Source of the DNA: Nocardia pneumoniae NBRC 100136
GTDB lineage: Bacteria > Actinomycetota > Actinomycetes > Mycobacteriales > Mycobacteriaceae
DNA: 64,000 nt
Assembly (NCBI RefSeq): GCF_000308755.1
Contig: NZ_BAGF01000084.1
Span: 186,001 to 250,000, forward strand
Reading direction: 5' to 3'
The position numbers and the translations under genes are program-made. The notes under the pieces were generated by a model that ran no database searches, was not told the DNA's origin, and saw only the letters and a list, made by a program, of their open reading frames with translations. Numbering within the stretch: position 1 is the stretch's first letter; every line of letters begins with the position of its first letter. Below, piece by piece: positions 51,394 through 60,633 of this stretch.

Positions 51394-54300
51394 GCAGCGC
51401 GGATACTGACTCGATCGGCTCGCATCCCCCCGTCTCCATCATCGGCATCGGCTGCCGACTGCCCGGAGCGGCGAGCGTCGCCGAATTCTGGCGGCTGCTA
51501 CTCGACGGTGTGGACGCCACGTCCACACCGCCCGCAGGCCGCCTCGGCACCCGGCGCGGCGGCTACCTCGACGATGTCGAGTCGTTCGACAACGACTGGT
51601 TCGCCATCGCCGCGCGGGAGGCCGCCGTCATGGACCCGCAACAGCGGATCGCGCTGGAAGTCGCGGTGGAGGCTCTCGACGATGCCGGAATCGGCTATCG
51701 TGCACGGGGATCCGGCGCGGCCGTGGTGTTCGGCGCGTCCGGGTACGACCACGGCATCGCGGTGCTCGGCCGGGAAGGCCACGACGCCCCGTACGCGGTG
51801 ACCGGATCGGCGCTCAGCATCATCGCCAACCGGCTGTCGTACGTGCTCGATCTGCACGGGCCGAGTCTGGTGCTCGACAGCGCGTGCTCGTCCTCCCTCG
51901 CCGCGGTGGACCTCGCGGTCCGGTTGCTCGCCGACGGCACGGTCCCGTTCGCCATCGTCGGCGGCGTGAATCTGGTGCTGTTGGAGCACACGTCGAACTA
52001 CCTGGCCGAGAGTGGTTTCCTGTCGCCGGACGGGCGAACGGCGCCATTCGACGCCACCGCCGACGGCTATACCCGCGGCGACGGATGCGCGGTGGTCGTC
52101 CTGCAACGGACCGCGGACGCGCTGCGCGAGGGCAACCGGGTGTACGCGGAGATCATCGGAACGGCCGTCGGATCGGACGGACGCTCCAACGGCCTGTACG
52201 CACCGAACGGCCGCGCACAGCAGGAGACCCTGCGCACCGCGTGGTCGCGTGCCGGTAGCACCCCGCGCAGCGCTGGATACATCGAATGTCACGGCACCGG
52301 AACACCTTTGGGTGACGCGGTGGAGATCGGCGCGCTGGCCGCCGCGCTCGGTGAGAGCACTGAGTGGTGGAGCGAGTCGCGCATCGACGCGAACGATCCG
52401 ATCTGGATCGGCTCGGTGAAGTCCAATATCGGACATCTGGAAGCCGCCGCCGGAGTCACCGGGCTGGTCAAGACCGCCCTGTCCATCCATCACGGCGTGA
52501 TCGCGCCGACGATCAACCTCCGCACCGAACACCCGTTGCTGCACCTGGCGGAGCGCGGTCTGCGTGTGCCGACCGAGCCGGTGGACTGGAGCCACGTGCC
52601 CGCACCGCAGCGGATGGCGGGCGTCAGCTCGTTCGGATTCGGTGGCACCAACGCGCATATCGCGGTGCGCGGGGTGGCCGCGCCACAGCACGCCCGAAGC
52701 GATCCGTTTCCGGTACTGCTCACGCTGACCGCCCGCGACGACGGGGAACTGCGCGAGCACGCACTGCGGCTTGCCGACGAGCTGGACCACGCCGACCCGC
52801 CGCTGAGCGAGTTCGCCGCGGCCACGGCGCGATTGCTGCCCGAGACGGCGCGGGCGGCGATCCTGGCGCACGACCACCGGGACGCGGTGCACCGGCTGCG
52901 CACCTTCGGCCGCGGCGACGCCGACGCGGCGCTCGGCCCGGTGCGCAACCGCCGTCCTGGCGGCCTGCTCTTGTTGTTCTCCGGTCAAGGTGGCCAGCAT
53001 CCGAGAATGGGTCGCGCGCTGGCGGCGCGATATCCGGTGTTCGCCACCGGGCTCGCCGAGGCGACAGACGCCATCGTGACGGCGGGTGGACCGCGAATCT
53101 GGACGCCGCGGCACGGTTTCACCTTCGCGGGCGCCAGCGAGTCGCACGCCACCGAATTGGTGCAGCCCGCGCTGTTCACGTTCCAAGTTGCGGCGGTGAG
53201 ACTCCTGGCGGAGTTCGGGATTCGTCCCGACGCGGTGGCCGGGCACAGCCTCGGCGAGATCGCCGCCGCGACCGTCAGCGGCGCGCTGTCCCTGGCCGAC
53301 GCGGCGCGCATCGTGGTGCTGCGCAGCGCGACCCTGGCCCACCTGGACGGCCACGGCGCGATGGCGGTGCTGGAGGCGGGCCCGGACGTAGCGGCGAAAA
53401 TGGTGGAGCCGATGCGCGGGGAGGTGGGCATCGCCGCGATCAACGGCCCCAGATCGGTGGTGGTGTCCGGGACGCCGCGCTATATTGACACGCTGGTGCG
53501 CCGAGCCACCCGCCGCAACATGTTCGCGCGTCGGCTCGCCGTCGACTTCGCCGCGCACGGCCCGCAGGTCGCCGCCGTGCTCCCATCGTTCGTCGGGGCG
53601 TTGAGCGAGATCACACCGCTGGTGCCGCAGGTACCGGTGTACTCGACGGCTCGGCGCGGCGCGAAGATCACCACAGCCGCCATGGACCGCGAGTACTGGG
53701 CCGACAATGCCGCGGGCACAGTGGAATTGGCGGCGGCGATGGAAAGGGCGGCTGAGGACGGCATCTCGACCGTGCTGGAGATCGGGCCGCATCCCGTGCT
53801 CGCGTCCGCCGTGCGGGAGTACCCGGATTTCCGGGAGGGCACGCATCCGGTGGCGTCGCGCGAGGACGAGGCGGGCGGGTTCCTCGCCGGTCTGGCGCGG
53901 CTGTACTTGGAAGGGCGGCCGGTCGACTGGTCGGCGCTCGGTCCGTACCATGGAGCATTCCCGCGCCAGTGGCGCAAGCGAAGGTTTCCGCTCCTGGTGT
54001 CGGGCCCCGCGAACGGGCACACCCCCGAATCCGCCTTTCTCTCCGAGGATCTCACCGACCACGTGGTGAAGGGCGACAGCACCGTCCCCGCCGTGTTCTG
54101 GCTGCGTAGGCTGCTGCACCTGGCCCGAACGACCGCCGGGGTGACCAGGCTCGCCGACTTCGTCGTGCACGAGCGGACCGATTCCAGAACACTGCCCGAG
54201 GTCGTCTATCGCGGACCGGGCGCCGAGGAAAGCGTGCGGGCGGAGGTCACTGGCACCGAGACGCTGGCTTCGGCCCGGCCCGCCGGTGACCCCACACCCG

Positions 54301-56441
54301 CGGATATCGTCGCATGGATGCGGGTGGTCGACGCAAACCGGGCCGCCCGCCACCATATGCGTGTCATCGCCACCGGCACTTTCTACGAGGAACTGCGCCG
54401 CAGGGGATTGGAGTACGGACCGCGTTTCCGTGCGCTGCGCGGCATCGCGGCGGGCACCGGACGGGCGCTCGGCCTGTTCGACGCCGCCGAATTGCACCGC
54501 ACCGCAACGCTGGACGGGTGCCTGCAAGTGCTCGCTGCGGCGCTGTTCGACGAGCTGCCCGCCGCGTCGATTCCGCTGCCGATCGGCATGGACTCCGCCT
54601 GGCTGTCGACCGAACCGAATCGCCATGTGCTCGAGGTGCACGCGCTGATCCGGGAGCGCAGCGACAACGGGCTGGTGGGCGACGTCATCGCGACCGATCA
54701 GCACGGCGTGCCCTGTCTTGCCTTCTCCGGCGTGCACATTCGCTACGCCGCACCCGATGACGCGGACGGGATCGGCGTACTGCGAACGCCACGCGCCGGA
54801 CAGGACGCGTCGTTCCGTCACGAGACGTGGATATCGCGCGATCCGGAGTCGCTGGGGCTCGGCGACGCGCCGGACGCGTTCGGGCGGCGCGCGGTCGTGG
54901 TCGGCGCCTCCGAACTCGCGGTCCGGCTCGCCAGGGCACTTGATGCCACCCTTCCGACCGAGCGCATCGCGCGCGAACCGGACGACGCTGGCCCCCTCGT
55001 CACGGCGGTCCTCACCGGGCGCGATCACGCGCGGACCGCCGTGGTGGTGGTCTGTCCGGCGGACGACGGCGCGAGCGATGCGCAGGAAGGCATCGCATCG
55101 CTCGGGCGCGTCCTCGATCTGCTGCAACGGATTTCCACCGACGAGGCCACCGGGTCCATGACGGTCGTCCTGCCACGGCACGACCTGCGATCCGCGGCGA
55201 TCGCGGGCCTTGTGCGCTCGCTGCAACTCGAGTCGGGTCGGCCGGTGCGCCTGGTGTGGGCCGATACCGACCCCGCCAGTGTGCCGGTGCTCGGCCGTCT
55301 GGTGTCCGCTGCCGACCTTCCCGACGAGCTGCGCCTGTCCGCGGGTGAGGTCGCGGTCCGGCGCTTCACGCCCGCACGAGCGCGGGCACTGCCGGTCGCG
55401 AGTATCGATACGAATGGAACCTATGTCGTCACCGGCGGGCTGGGGACGCTCGGGTCGGTCGCCGTCCGCTGGCTGCTCGACGCGGGCGCGCGAGACGTGG
55501 TGGTGCTGACGCGCGCACCTCGCCCGGTGCCCGCGCTGCTGGACGGCTTGGAGGACCGCATTGTCGTGGTGCGCTGCGACGCGGCCGACCGGGACGATCT
55601 GGCGAACGCGCTCAGCGACATCCGGGCGTGGGGGGCGGCCATTCGCGGTGTCGTGCACGCCGCAGGGGCGCTGGAGGATGCCGCGTTCGACGCGGTCACG
55701 GCAAGTCAGCTGGCCAGGATGTACGCCCCCAAAGCCACCGCGGCGAGCAATCTGATCGAGCTCACCGCGGCCGACGCGACCGACTTCGTGCTGCTGTTCT
55801 CCTCGGCGACCGGCGCACTCGGCGCACCTGGCCAAGCCGCCTACGCCGCGGCGAACGCGGCCATGGACGCCATGGCCGCGGGTGACCCGGGCAGGCGGAT
55901 TCTCAGCATCGGCTGGGGCCTCTGGGATTCCGGGCTCGCCGCGGCGGCCGGTGGGGCGAGCCACTTGCGACGCGCGGGCGTCGGGGCGTTCGACGTGCGC
56001 CGTGGAACCGCCGTGCTCGCCCAGGCCCTCCGCTACGAAAGCCCGTATCTGCTCGCACTGGAGTACACACCAACCACCGACACGTCACCGGTGGCCGCGC
56101 GTCTGACGAATCTTCTTGTACCGCTGGTCGATTCAGCGTCCGGTCGAGACAACGCACCGAAGCCCCTTCCCATGCCGTCGGACTCCGCCGAGCCACTGAC
56201 CACCACCATTCGCCGCGTGCTGGCGAGCACACTCGGCCTGCCCGCCGAACACATCGACCCCGCCGCCGACTTCAACGACCTCGGCCTCACTTCCCTGCTC
56301 GCGATCGAGATGCGCCGCAATCTGGAGACCCGGCTGCGCGTCCGGATCGCGACCGCGGAGCTGTTCAAACACCCCACCATCACCGCACTCGGCGCCGCCC
56401 TGCTGGACCGAGTCGCGGCGAACACCAGCGAGGCGTCGTGA
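51390..56441 (+). CDS. Single-module type I polyketide synthase (KS-AT-DH-KR-ACP)
   Basis: A 1,683-residue protein starting at ATG 51390. KS: VSIIGIGCRLPG, DSACSSS (Cys near 164), HGTGT and SNIGHLEAAAG. AT: FSGQGGQHPRMG near 529, GHSLGE near 617, and VDFAAH as the specificity motif, intermediate between methylmalonyl (YASH) and malonyl (HAFH) types. DH: HVVKGDSTVP near 890 with a later TLDGCLQ. KR: VVTGGLGTLG near 1347, LLFSSATGALG and YAAANAAMD; LED suggests B-type stereochemistry. ACP: DLGLTSLLAIEM near 1630. There is no ER or thioesterase, so release is by another protein. The locus order free ACP, synthase, FAAL suggests a starter chain loaded by the FAAL. Confidence 0.92.
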   Translation: MSSADTDSIGSHPPVSIIGIGCRLPGAASVAEFWRLLLDGVDATSTPPAGRLGTRRGGYLDDVESFDNDWFAIAAREAAVMDPQQRIALEVAVEALDDAGIGYRARGSGAAVVFGASGYDHGIAVLGREGHDAPYAVTGSALSIIANRLSYVLDLHGPSLVLDSACSSSLAAVDLAVRLLADGTVPFAIVGGVNLVLLEHTSNYLAESGFLSPDGRTAPFDATADGYTRGDGCAVVVLQRTADALREGNRVYAEIIGTAVGSDGRSNGLYAPNGRAQQETLRTAWSRAGSTPRSAGYIECHGTGTPLGDAVEIGALAAALGESTEWWSESRIDANDPIWIGSVKSNIGHLEAAAGVTGLVKTALSIHHGVIAPTINLRTEHPLLHLAERGLRVPTEPVDWSHVPAPQRMAGVSSFGFGGTNAHIAVRGVAAPQHARSDPFPVLLTLTARDDGELREHALRLADELDHADPPLSEFAAATARLLPETARAAILAHDHRDAVHRLRTFGRGDADAALGPVRNRRPGGLLLLFSGQGGQHPRMGRALAARYPVFATGLAEATDAIVTAGGPRIWTPRHGFTFAGASESHATELVQPALFTFQVAAVRLLAEFGIRPDAVAGHSLGEIAAATVSGALSLADAARIVVLRSATLAHLDGHGAMAVLEAGPDVAAKMVEPMRGEVGIAAINGPRSVVVSGTPRYIDTLVRRATRRNMFARRLAVDFAAHGPQVAAVLPSFVGALSEITPLVPQVPVYSTARRGAKITTAAMDREYWADNAAGTVELAAAMERAAEDGISTVLEIGPHPVLASAVREYPDFREGTHPVASREDEAGGFLAGLARLYLEGRPVDWSALGPYHGAFPRQWRKRRFPLLVSGPANGHTPESAFLSEDLTDHVVKGDSTVPAVFWLRRLLHLARTTAGVTRLADFVVHERTDSRTLPEVVYRGPGAEESVRAEVTGTETLASARPAGDPTPADIVAWMRVVDANRAARHHMRVIATGTFYEELRRRGLEYGPRFRALRGIAAGTGRALGLFDAAELHRTATLDGCLQVLAAALFDELPAASIPLPIGMDSAWLSTEPNRHVLEVHALIRERSDNGLVGDVIATDQHGVPCLAFSGVHIRYAAPDDADGIGVLRTPRAGQDASFRHETWISRDPESLGLGDAPDAFGRRAVVVGASELAVRLARALDATLPTERIAREPDDAGPLVTAVLTGRDHARTAVVVVCPADDGASDAQEGIASLGRVLDLLQRISTDEATGSMTVVLPRHDLRSAAIAGLVRSLQLESGRPVRLVWADTDPASVPVLGRLVSAADLPDELRLSAGEVAVRRFTPARARALPVASIDTNGTYVVTGGLGTLGSVAVRWLLDAGARDVVVLTRAPRPVPALLDGLEDRIVVVRCDAADRDDLANALSDIRAWGAAIRGVVHAAGALEDAAFDAVTASQLARMYAPKATAASNLIELTAADATDFVLLFSSATGALGAPGQAAYAAANAAMDAMAAGDPGRRILSIGWGLWDSGLAAAAGGASHLRRAGVGAFDVRRGTAVLAQALRYESPYLLALEYTPTTDTSPVAARLTNLLVPLVDSASGRDNAPKPLPMPSDSAEPLTTTIRRVLASTLGLPAEHIDPAADFNDLGLTSLLAIEMRRNLETRLRVRIATAELFKHPTITALGAALLDRVAANTSEAS

Positions 56442-56715
56442 CCACGAGTGACCACATGCCAGGAGCGATCCTCGCGGCTCAGGTAGCCCACTCGGCAACT
56501 CCACCGGACGAGCCCGCCTACACCGAACTGCGCTACCGCCTGCAAGAACGCGCGCCCGTCACGGCGATATCAGCGAGGCATCGTGACAGCAAGTGACCAC
56601 ACGACGGGCAATGTCCTCGCTGCCCAGGTGGCCCACTGGGCGGCGACTCGACCGGATGACCCGGCATACACCGAACTGCGCTACCGCCTGCAAGAACGCG
56701 TGCCCGTCACGGTGA
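56426..56715 (+). repeat. 145-bp tandem duplication covering the start of the FAAL gene
   Basis: CAGCGAGGCGTCGTGAC (56426 on) recurs as CAGCGAGGCATCGTGAC (56571 on). Each copy contains a GTG start, ACCAC/AGTGACC, CCTCGC(G)GCTC(C)AGGT and CACCGAACTGCGCTACCGCC, AAGAACGCG. The copies differ by a three-base indel and many substitutions, so the duplication is old. The first copy follows directly on the synthase stop. Only the second is continuous with the ligase. Confidence 0.85.
56438..56596 (+). pseudogene. Duplicated, truncated FAAL N-terminus
   Basis: A GTG (56438) overlapping the synthase stop (GTGA) opens a 52-residue frame resembling the first 50 residues of the ligase: AILAAQVAHSATPPDEPAYTE and LRYRLQERAPVT match NVLAAQVAHWAATRPDDPAY and LRYRLQERVPVT. 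It then turns into unrelated sequence and stops at 56594-56596, past the true GTG at 56583. It cannot make ligase. It might be translated as a short peptide that couples synthase to ligase translation by re-initiation. Confidence 0.7.
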
Positions 56716-58754
56716 CCTACGCAGACCTGCACGCCGCCGCGGGGGCGATCGCGGCACGACTTCGAGAGGAGAGCGCGCCCGGCGACCGGGTCGCCATCCT
56801 CTGCGCCCACGGAATCGATTATGCGGTCGCCTTTCTCGCCTGCCTGTACAGCAATCGCATAGCGGTACCGCTGTTCCCCGCAGCTGGAACGCGCAACCGA
56901 GACCGCTTGCACGCGATCCTCGCCGACGCCCGCCCCACCCTGACCCTGCTCTCCGCCCACGACGAAACCACCGCCGCGACCCTCGGACCGGCACTGGGGC
57001 GCATTCTTACCGTGCCGTCGGAACCTTCAGCGGATTGGGTCCTGTCACCCGCATCGGCGGCAGCTTCGGCCTCCCCGGAGCAGCCAGTTCCAGCCGGACA
57101 ACCAACCGCATCGCGCGCTGAGTCAACCCCATCGGCTGCGCACTCCGCCGCACCAGCGACGTACTCGGCCGCGCAGTCACCAACGTCGGTAACCGAATTC
57201 GCCCTACCGCACGCGGGCGCGCATGTCGCACGACAAACGACGCCAGCGGCGGACCCGCTATCACCGATGACGCAGGCAGACAGACCGATTCCGCGCCCAG
57301 CCGCGCAGCCGACCTCGACAGTGGGGGACCTGGTAGCACCGATCACACTGCCGCTGCGCCCACCCGAACCCAGGCCGCTCTCCGCCGCACAGCGCGCGCG
57401 ACGAAGCACACCGGCCGCGAGCGAGCGCGACGATGCATCGCGCAGCAGGAATGCGGCCACGCGGATGACAGTGCCCGCTGCGACTGATGCGCCCGTCGTC
57501 GACCCGGTGTGCAGCGAGCTCGCGTATCTCCAATACACCTCCGGGTCGACCAAGTCTCCTGCCGGTGTTCGGGTCACGCATGCGAATCTGGCCGCGGCGC
57601 TGGCGCAGTTACGGGATGCGCTGTCCTCGGTCAGGGATCGGCCCATCGTGACCTGGCTGCCGTTCTTTCACGACATGGGGCTGATCCTGGGCTTGGCGCT
57701 GCCGCTCTGGCTCGGTGTGCACGGCGTCACCCTGGCGCCCGCGGAATTCGTGAAGCGGCCCATCCGCTGGCTGCGCGCGATCGCCGACTACGGCGCGGGC
57801 ATCACGGGATGCCCCAATTTCGCGTTGACGCTCGCGGTGTCGGGAACGACGCCGCAGGAGCGGACCGGTCTGGACCTGTCGGGGCTGGACGTCTTGCTCA
57901 ACGGCTCCGAACCGGTCCGCGCCGACGCGCTGGAGGAATTCACCAGGACGTTCGCCCCCTACGGCTTCCGCCACCACGCGCACACACCCGGATTCGGCCT
58001 CGCCGAGGCCACGCTCACGGTCACCGTCTGCGACGCGCGCGAGGAACCGGTGTGGCACCACTTCGACCGCGCCGCGCTCGCCGAAGGCCGCGCGGTCGCG
58101 TTCCCCGACGACGCGCGTGAATCGCGGAGCGGCACGCAGCTCGTCGGCTGCGGCGCACCAGCGGGACAGGCGGTATGTGTGGTCGATCCCGTCACCGGGG
58201 TGGTGCTGCCGCCGGGGCACGTCGGCGAGATATGGGTGGCCGGAAACAATGTGTGCGACGGCTATTTCGGCAGGCCCGACGCCACCGAGGAGACCTTCGG
58301 CGCCACGCTGCCCGGTGCCGACGTCCGCTGGCTGCGCACCGGCGACCTCGGCTTCCAGCACGAAGGCCAGCTCTACATCGCCGGACGCCGCAAGGACGTC
58401 ATCGTGGTGGACGGACGCAATCACTATCCCACCGACATCGAGACGACCGTGGAAGCGTGCTCGGCGGATATCCGGCCGGGCCATGTGACGGCGTTCGGGC
58501 ACGATGACGGGCGCCGGGAAGACTTGGTCGTGGTCGCCGAAGTCGTCACCATCGGCGCCGCCGAACCCGCCGAACTGTCCGCGCTGGCCCGTCGCATCCG
58601 CTCCGCGGTCGCGTCCACGCACGAGGTGATGCCCGGCGCGGTGATGCTCGTCGAGCCGGGGCGGATTCCCAAGACCAGCAGCGGAAAGCTCCGGCGCGGG
58701 GAATGCAGGGCTCGCTACGTCGCAGGCCATCTACGCCCAGTCGCGATGATCTGA
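56583..58754 (+). CDS. Fatty acyl-AMP ligase (FAAL) with a 150-residue low-complexity insertion
   Basis: A 723-residue protein, GTG 56583. Adenylate motifs: LQYTSGSTKSPAGVRVTHANL (A3), LPFFHDMGLILGLALPLWLG, PGFGLAEATLTV, EIWVAGNNVCDGYF, RTGDLGFQHEGQLYIAGRRKDVIVVDGRNHYPTDIE and PKTSSGKLRRGECR (Lys). The HYPTDIE block and the position after a synthase mark a FAAL, which activates fatty acids and hands them to an ACP instead of CoA. FAALs are about 580 residues. The excess is residues 155-305, an Ala/Ser/Thr/Pro-rich stretch between the N-terminal fold and A3. It ends 62 bases before a convergent S4 gene. Confidence 0.9.
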   Translation: MTASDHTTGNVLAAQVAHWAATRPDDPAYTELRYRLQERVPVTVTYADLHAAAGAIAARLREESAPGDRVAILCAHGIDYAVAFLACLYSNRIAVPLFPAAGTRNRDRLHAILADARPTLTLLSAHDETTAATLGPALGRILTVPSEPSADWVLSPASAAASASPEQPVPAGQPTASRAESTPSAAHSAAPATYSAAQSPTSVTEFALPHAGAHVARQTTPAADPLSPMTQADRPIPRPAAQPTSTVGDLVAPITLPLRPPEPRPLSAAQRARRSTPAASERDDASRSRNAATRMTVPAATDAPVVDPVCSELAYLQYTSGSTKSPAGVRVTHANLAAALAQLRDALSSVRDRPIVTWLPFFHDMGLILGLALPLWLGVHGVTLAPAEFVKRPIRWLRAIADYGAGITGCPNFALTLAVSGTTPQERTGLDLSGLDVLLNGSEPVRADALEEFTRTFAPYGFRHHAHTPGFGLAEATLTVTVCDAREEPVWHHFDRAALAEGRAVAFPDDARESRSGTQLVGCGAPAGQAVCVVDPVTGVVLPPGHVGEIWVAGNNVCDGYFGRPDATEETFGATLPGADVRWLRTGDLGFQHEGQLYIAGRRKDVIVVDGRNHYPTDIETTVEACSADIRPGHVTAFGHDDGRREDLVVVAEVVTIGAAEPAELSALARRIRSAVASTHEVMPGAVMLVEPGRIPKTSSGKLRRGECRARYVAGHLRPVAMI

Positions 58755-58816
58755 GATCGGAGCACCAACCGCTGTCACAGCGACATCGCGGTGGACTCGT
58801 CAGAATTGCTCCGCGG

Positions 58817-59221
58817 TCAGCGATCAGCCCGGCCCATGAGGCGGTCGGTCTCACGCCGCTCGCGCTTTGTGGGTCGTCCCGCACCGCGATCCCGACGCGG
58901 CATGCTCGCCACGATTTCCCGTGGCGGGGGCGGCGGACTGCGATCGATCAGGCACTGCGCGGCGATCGGGGCGCCGACGCGCTTGGTGACGATGCGCTCC
59001 ACGATGACGATGCGCTCGTGACCGCCAGACCGGATGCGCACCTCGTCACCGGGGCGCACTGGCTGTGCGGGTTTGGCCGTCGAGCCGTTCACCCGCACAT
59101 GCCCACCACGACATGCTTCCGCGGCGGCGGATCTGGTTTTGAACAGGCGCACGGCCCAAGTCCACGAATCGACGCGGGCCTGGGTCGCGCTGCTCTGGAT
59201 GCCGGATTCGGCGCGGGCCAC
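58817..59221 (-). CDS. S4-domain RNA-binding protein (Hsp15-like)
   Basis: A 134-residue protein, GTG 59221. Residues 15-75 are an S4 fold: RVDSWTWAVRLFKTRSAAAEACRGGHVRVNGSTAKPAQPVRPGDEVRI. The C-terminus is Pro/Arg-rich with GRPTKRERRETDRLMGR, as in Hsp15-type proteins that bind stalled large ribosomal subunits. Length is typical. It lies four bases downstream of the NlpC/P60 gene's stop-side neighbour on the same strand, so it may be read with it. It converges with the FAAL gene. Confidence 0.85.
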   Translation of the reverse strand: MARAESGIQSSATQARVDSWTWAVRLFKTRSAAAEACRGGHVRVNGSTAKPAQPVRPGDEVRIRSGGHERIVIVERIVTKRVGAPIAAQCLIDRSPPPPPREIVASMPRRDRGAGRPTKRERRETDRLMGRADR

Positions 59222-59224
59222 TCG

Positions 59225-59881
59225 TTAGACGATACGGCGTGCGGTGACCACCATGTCGGGGCGCAGCGGGGTGTAGGACACCGGCGTACCGGACTGGACC
59301 GCGTTCAGAAGTTTGCCGTCGCCCGCGTAGATGCCGACGTGACCGCCGCCGTTGGTGACGACGATGTCGCCCGGCTGCAGCTCGTGGTAGGCGACCGGGG
59401 CTCCGACGTGCGACTGTTCGAAGCTGGTGCGGGGAAGTTCGATGCCCGCCTGACGGAACGCCCACTGGACGAGGCCGGAGCAGTCGAAGGAGCGGGGACC
59501 CGCGGCGCCCCAGGAGTACTGCGCGCCGACCTTGGTCTTGGCGGCGTCGAGGGCGATGTCACCCGGGGTGCTGTGCTGGGCGAACAGACCCGGAAGCACC
59601 GGCGCGAGACCGGGAAGCTGAGGAGCCACCTGCGCCTCGGGGGCGGGCGCGGGGGCGGCGGGAGCGGCCGCGAGCGCCTGCTGGATCTGCTGATTGAGCT
59701 GCTGGACCGGCTGTTCCCATTCCTGCGGAACGTCGAAGTTACCGACACCGGGAACGTTGATGGTCGCGGCCATGGCCGGAATCGCGGGCATGGCGCCGGT
59801 CGCGGCCACCGCACCCATGACAATCGCACCCTTGACGGAATTCGGAACCCGAGAATCCCGTTGCAAGCTGTGTTTACCCAC
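59225..59881 (-). CDS. Secreted NlpC/P60 peptidoglycan hydrolase
   Basis: A 218-residue protein, GTG 59881 with a weak GGAG upstream. A signal peptide covers residues 1-38 (VKGAIVMGAVAATGAMPAIPAMA). Residues 45-105 are an Ala/Pro/Gln-rich spacer. The NlpC/P60 domain (110-218) has FDCSGLVQWAF (nucleophile Cys), GHVGIYAGDGK (His) and a third polar residue downstream. It cuts D-Glu-mesoDAP bonds in cell-wall stem peptides. The 360-base leader upstream may be a c-di-AMP riboswitch, which is common in front of cell-wall hydrolases in Actinobacteria. Confidence 0.92.
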   Translation of the reverse strand: MGKHSLQRDSRVPNSVKGAIVMGAVAATGAMPAIPAMAATINVPGVGNFDVPQEWEQPVQQLNQQIQQALAAAPAAPAPAPEAQVAPQLPGLAPVLPGLFAQHSTPGDIALDAAKTKVGAQYSWGAAGPRSFDCSGLVQWAFRQAGIELPRTSFEQSHVGAPVAYHELQPGDIVVTNGGGHVGIYAGDGKLLNAVQSGTPVSYTPLRPDMVVTARRIV

Positions 59882-60241
59882 CGAGCTACGTCTCCGATCT
59901 TGCTACGCTCCCGCCGACCGAGTTCGAGCCGGGAGAACGGCCCTACCCAGACGATCCTCTGAGTCCTCGGTACGACCGCCGAGCCCGGTTGGCCCCGACT
60001 GCCGTTTAGGCGGTAACTAGTGGCGCCGCTTCTCTTACGAAGCGACTGGTTCCACTAAGTCACGAAGAGATTACGGTGTTGGCGCGGTGTTGTCCAGCGC
60101 ACAGAGCTGCTTGTTTTCGATCACCGTGCGAGCCCCTGCAGGGCGCGGAAACCAGACCCGCGGGCGCAGGGTCACAACTAGATCTCGACCGACTCCGCCG
60201 GATCACCGAATGGACAACCCAGCCCGGATCCGGAGCCGTAC
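59882..60241 (-). promoter_or_regulatory. Structured leader of the NlpC/P60 gene; candidate c-di-AMP (ydaO-type) riboswitch
   Basis: No gene fits this 360-base gap. Read on the minus strand towards the gene it contains GTCGGGGCCAACCGGGCTCGG, then GTAGGGCCG, CTCCCGGCTCGAAC and TCGGTCGGCGGG. These resemble the order of conserved blocks in actinobacterial ydaO elements. The later CAGCTAACC block of ydaO is not seen where I expect it. GC-rich complementary stretches suggest strong folding. Support is moderate at best. Confidence 0.35.
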
Positions 60242-60499
60242 TCAGGATCGGCCGCCGCGGATCACGCGCTCGAGTTCCTCGATTCGGCGTCGCGCGTCGG
60301 CCAACTCGATCTCGAGCTTGCCCAGCGCCATGACCAGCGGACCGACCGCGAGGTCCGCGACCAACTGGGGGTCGTCATAACCGCGTTCGATCGCGACGAG
60401 GATGTTCGATCTGATGCGCTGGGCCACCGTGGCGCCCGCGGGAACGTTCCACGACTCGACCACCTCGGCGGTGCCGGCCGGGGTTGGTTCGTCGGACAT
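60242..60499 (-). CDS. Small protein with a C-terminal coiled coil
   Basis: An 85-residue protein, ATG 60499, with GGAGGG three bases upstream. Residues 18-60 are helical (TVAQRIRSNILVAIERGYDDPQLVADLA); residues 60-80 form heptads (LGKLEIELADARRRIEELER). No known family is apparent. It is divergent from the AAA ATPase (134 bases between starts), so the two may share control. It is upstream of the NlpC/P60 leader on the same strand. Confidence 0.7.
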   Translation of the reverse strand: MSDEPTPAGTAEVVESWNVPAGATVAQRIRSNILVAIERGYDDPQLVADLAVGPLVMALGKLEIELADARRRIEELERVIRGGRS

Positions 60500-60633
60500 G
60501 ACCCCTCCCTTCTCGGGTCGGCCCGGAGGACCGACGGCGACAGCAATAGTGCAATACGGACCGCTAAGGCTCTCTAGGACACGCCGTAGACGTGCCCAGA
60601 TTATTCGGACCCGACGCGCTACGGTGTCGGGGC

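Noticed and set aside
51498-55964. A 1,488-codon open frame antisense to the polyketide synthase
   Set aside because: High GC leaves long frames open on the opposite strand. The translation is His/Arg/Pro/Gln-rich with no domain, and the sense strand has complete KS, AT, DH, KR and ACP motifs.
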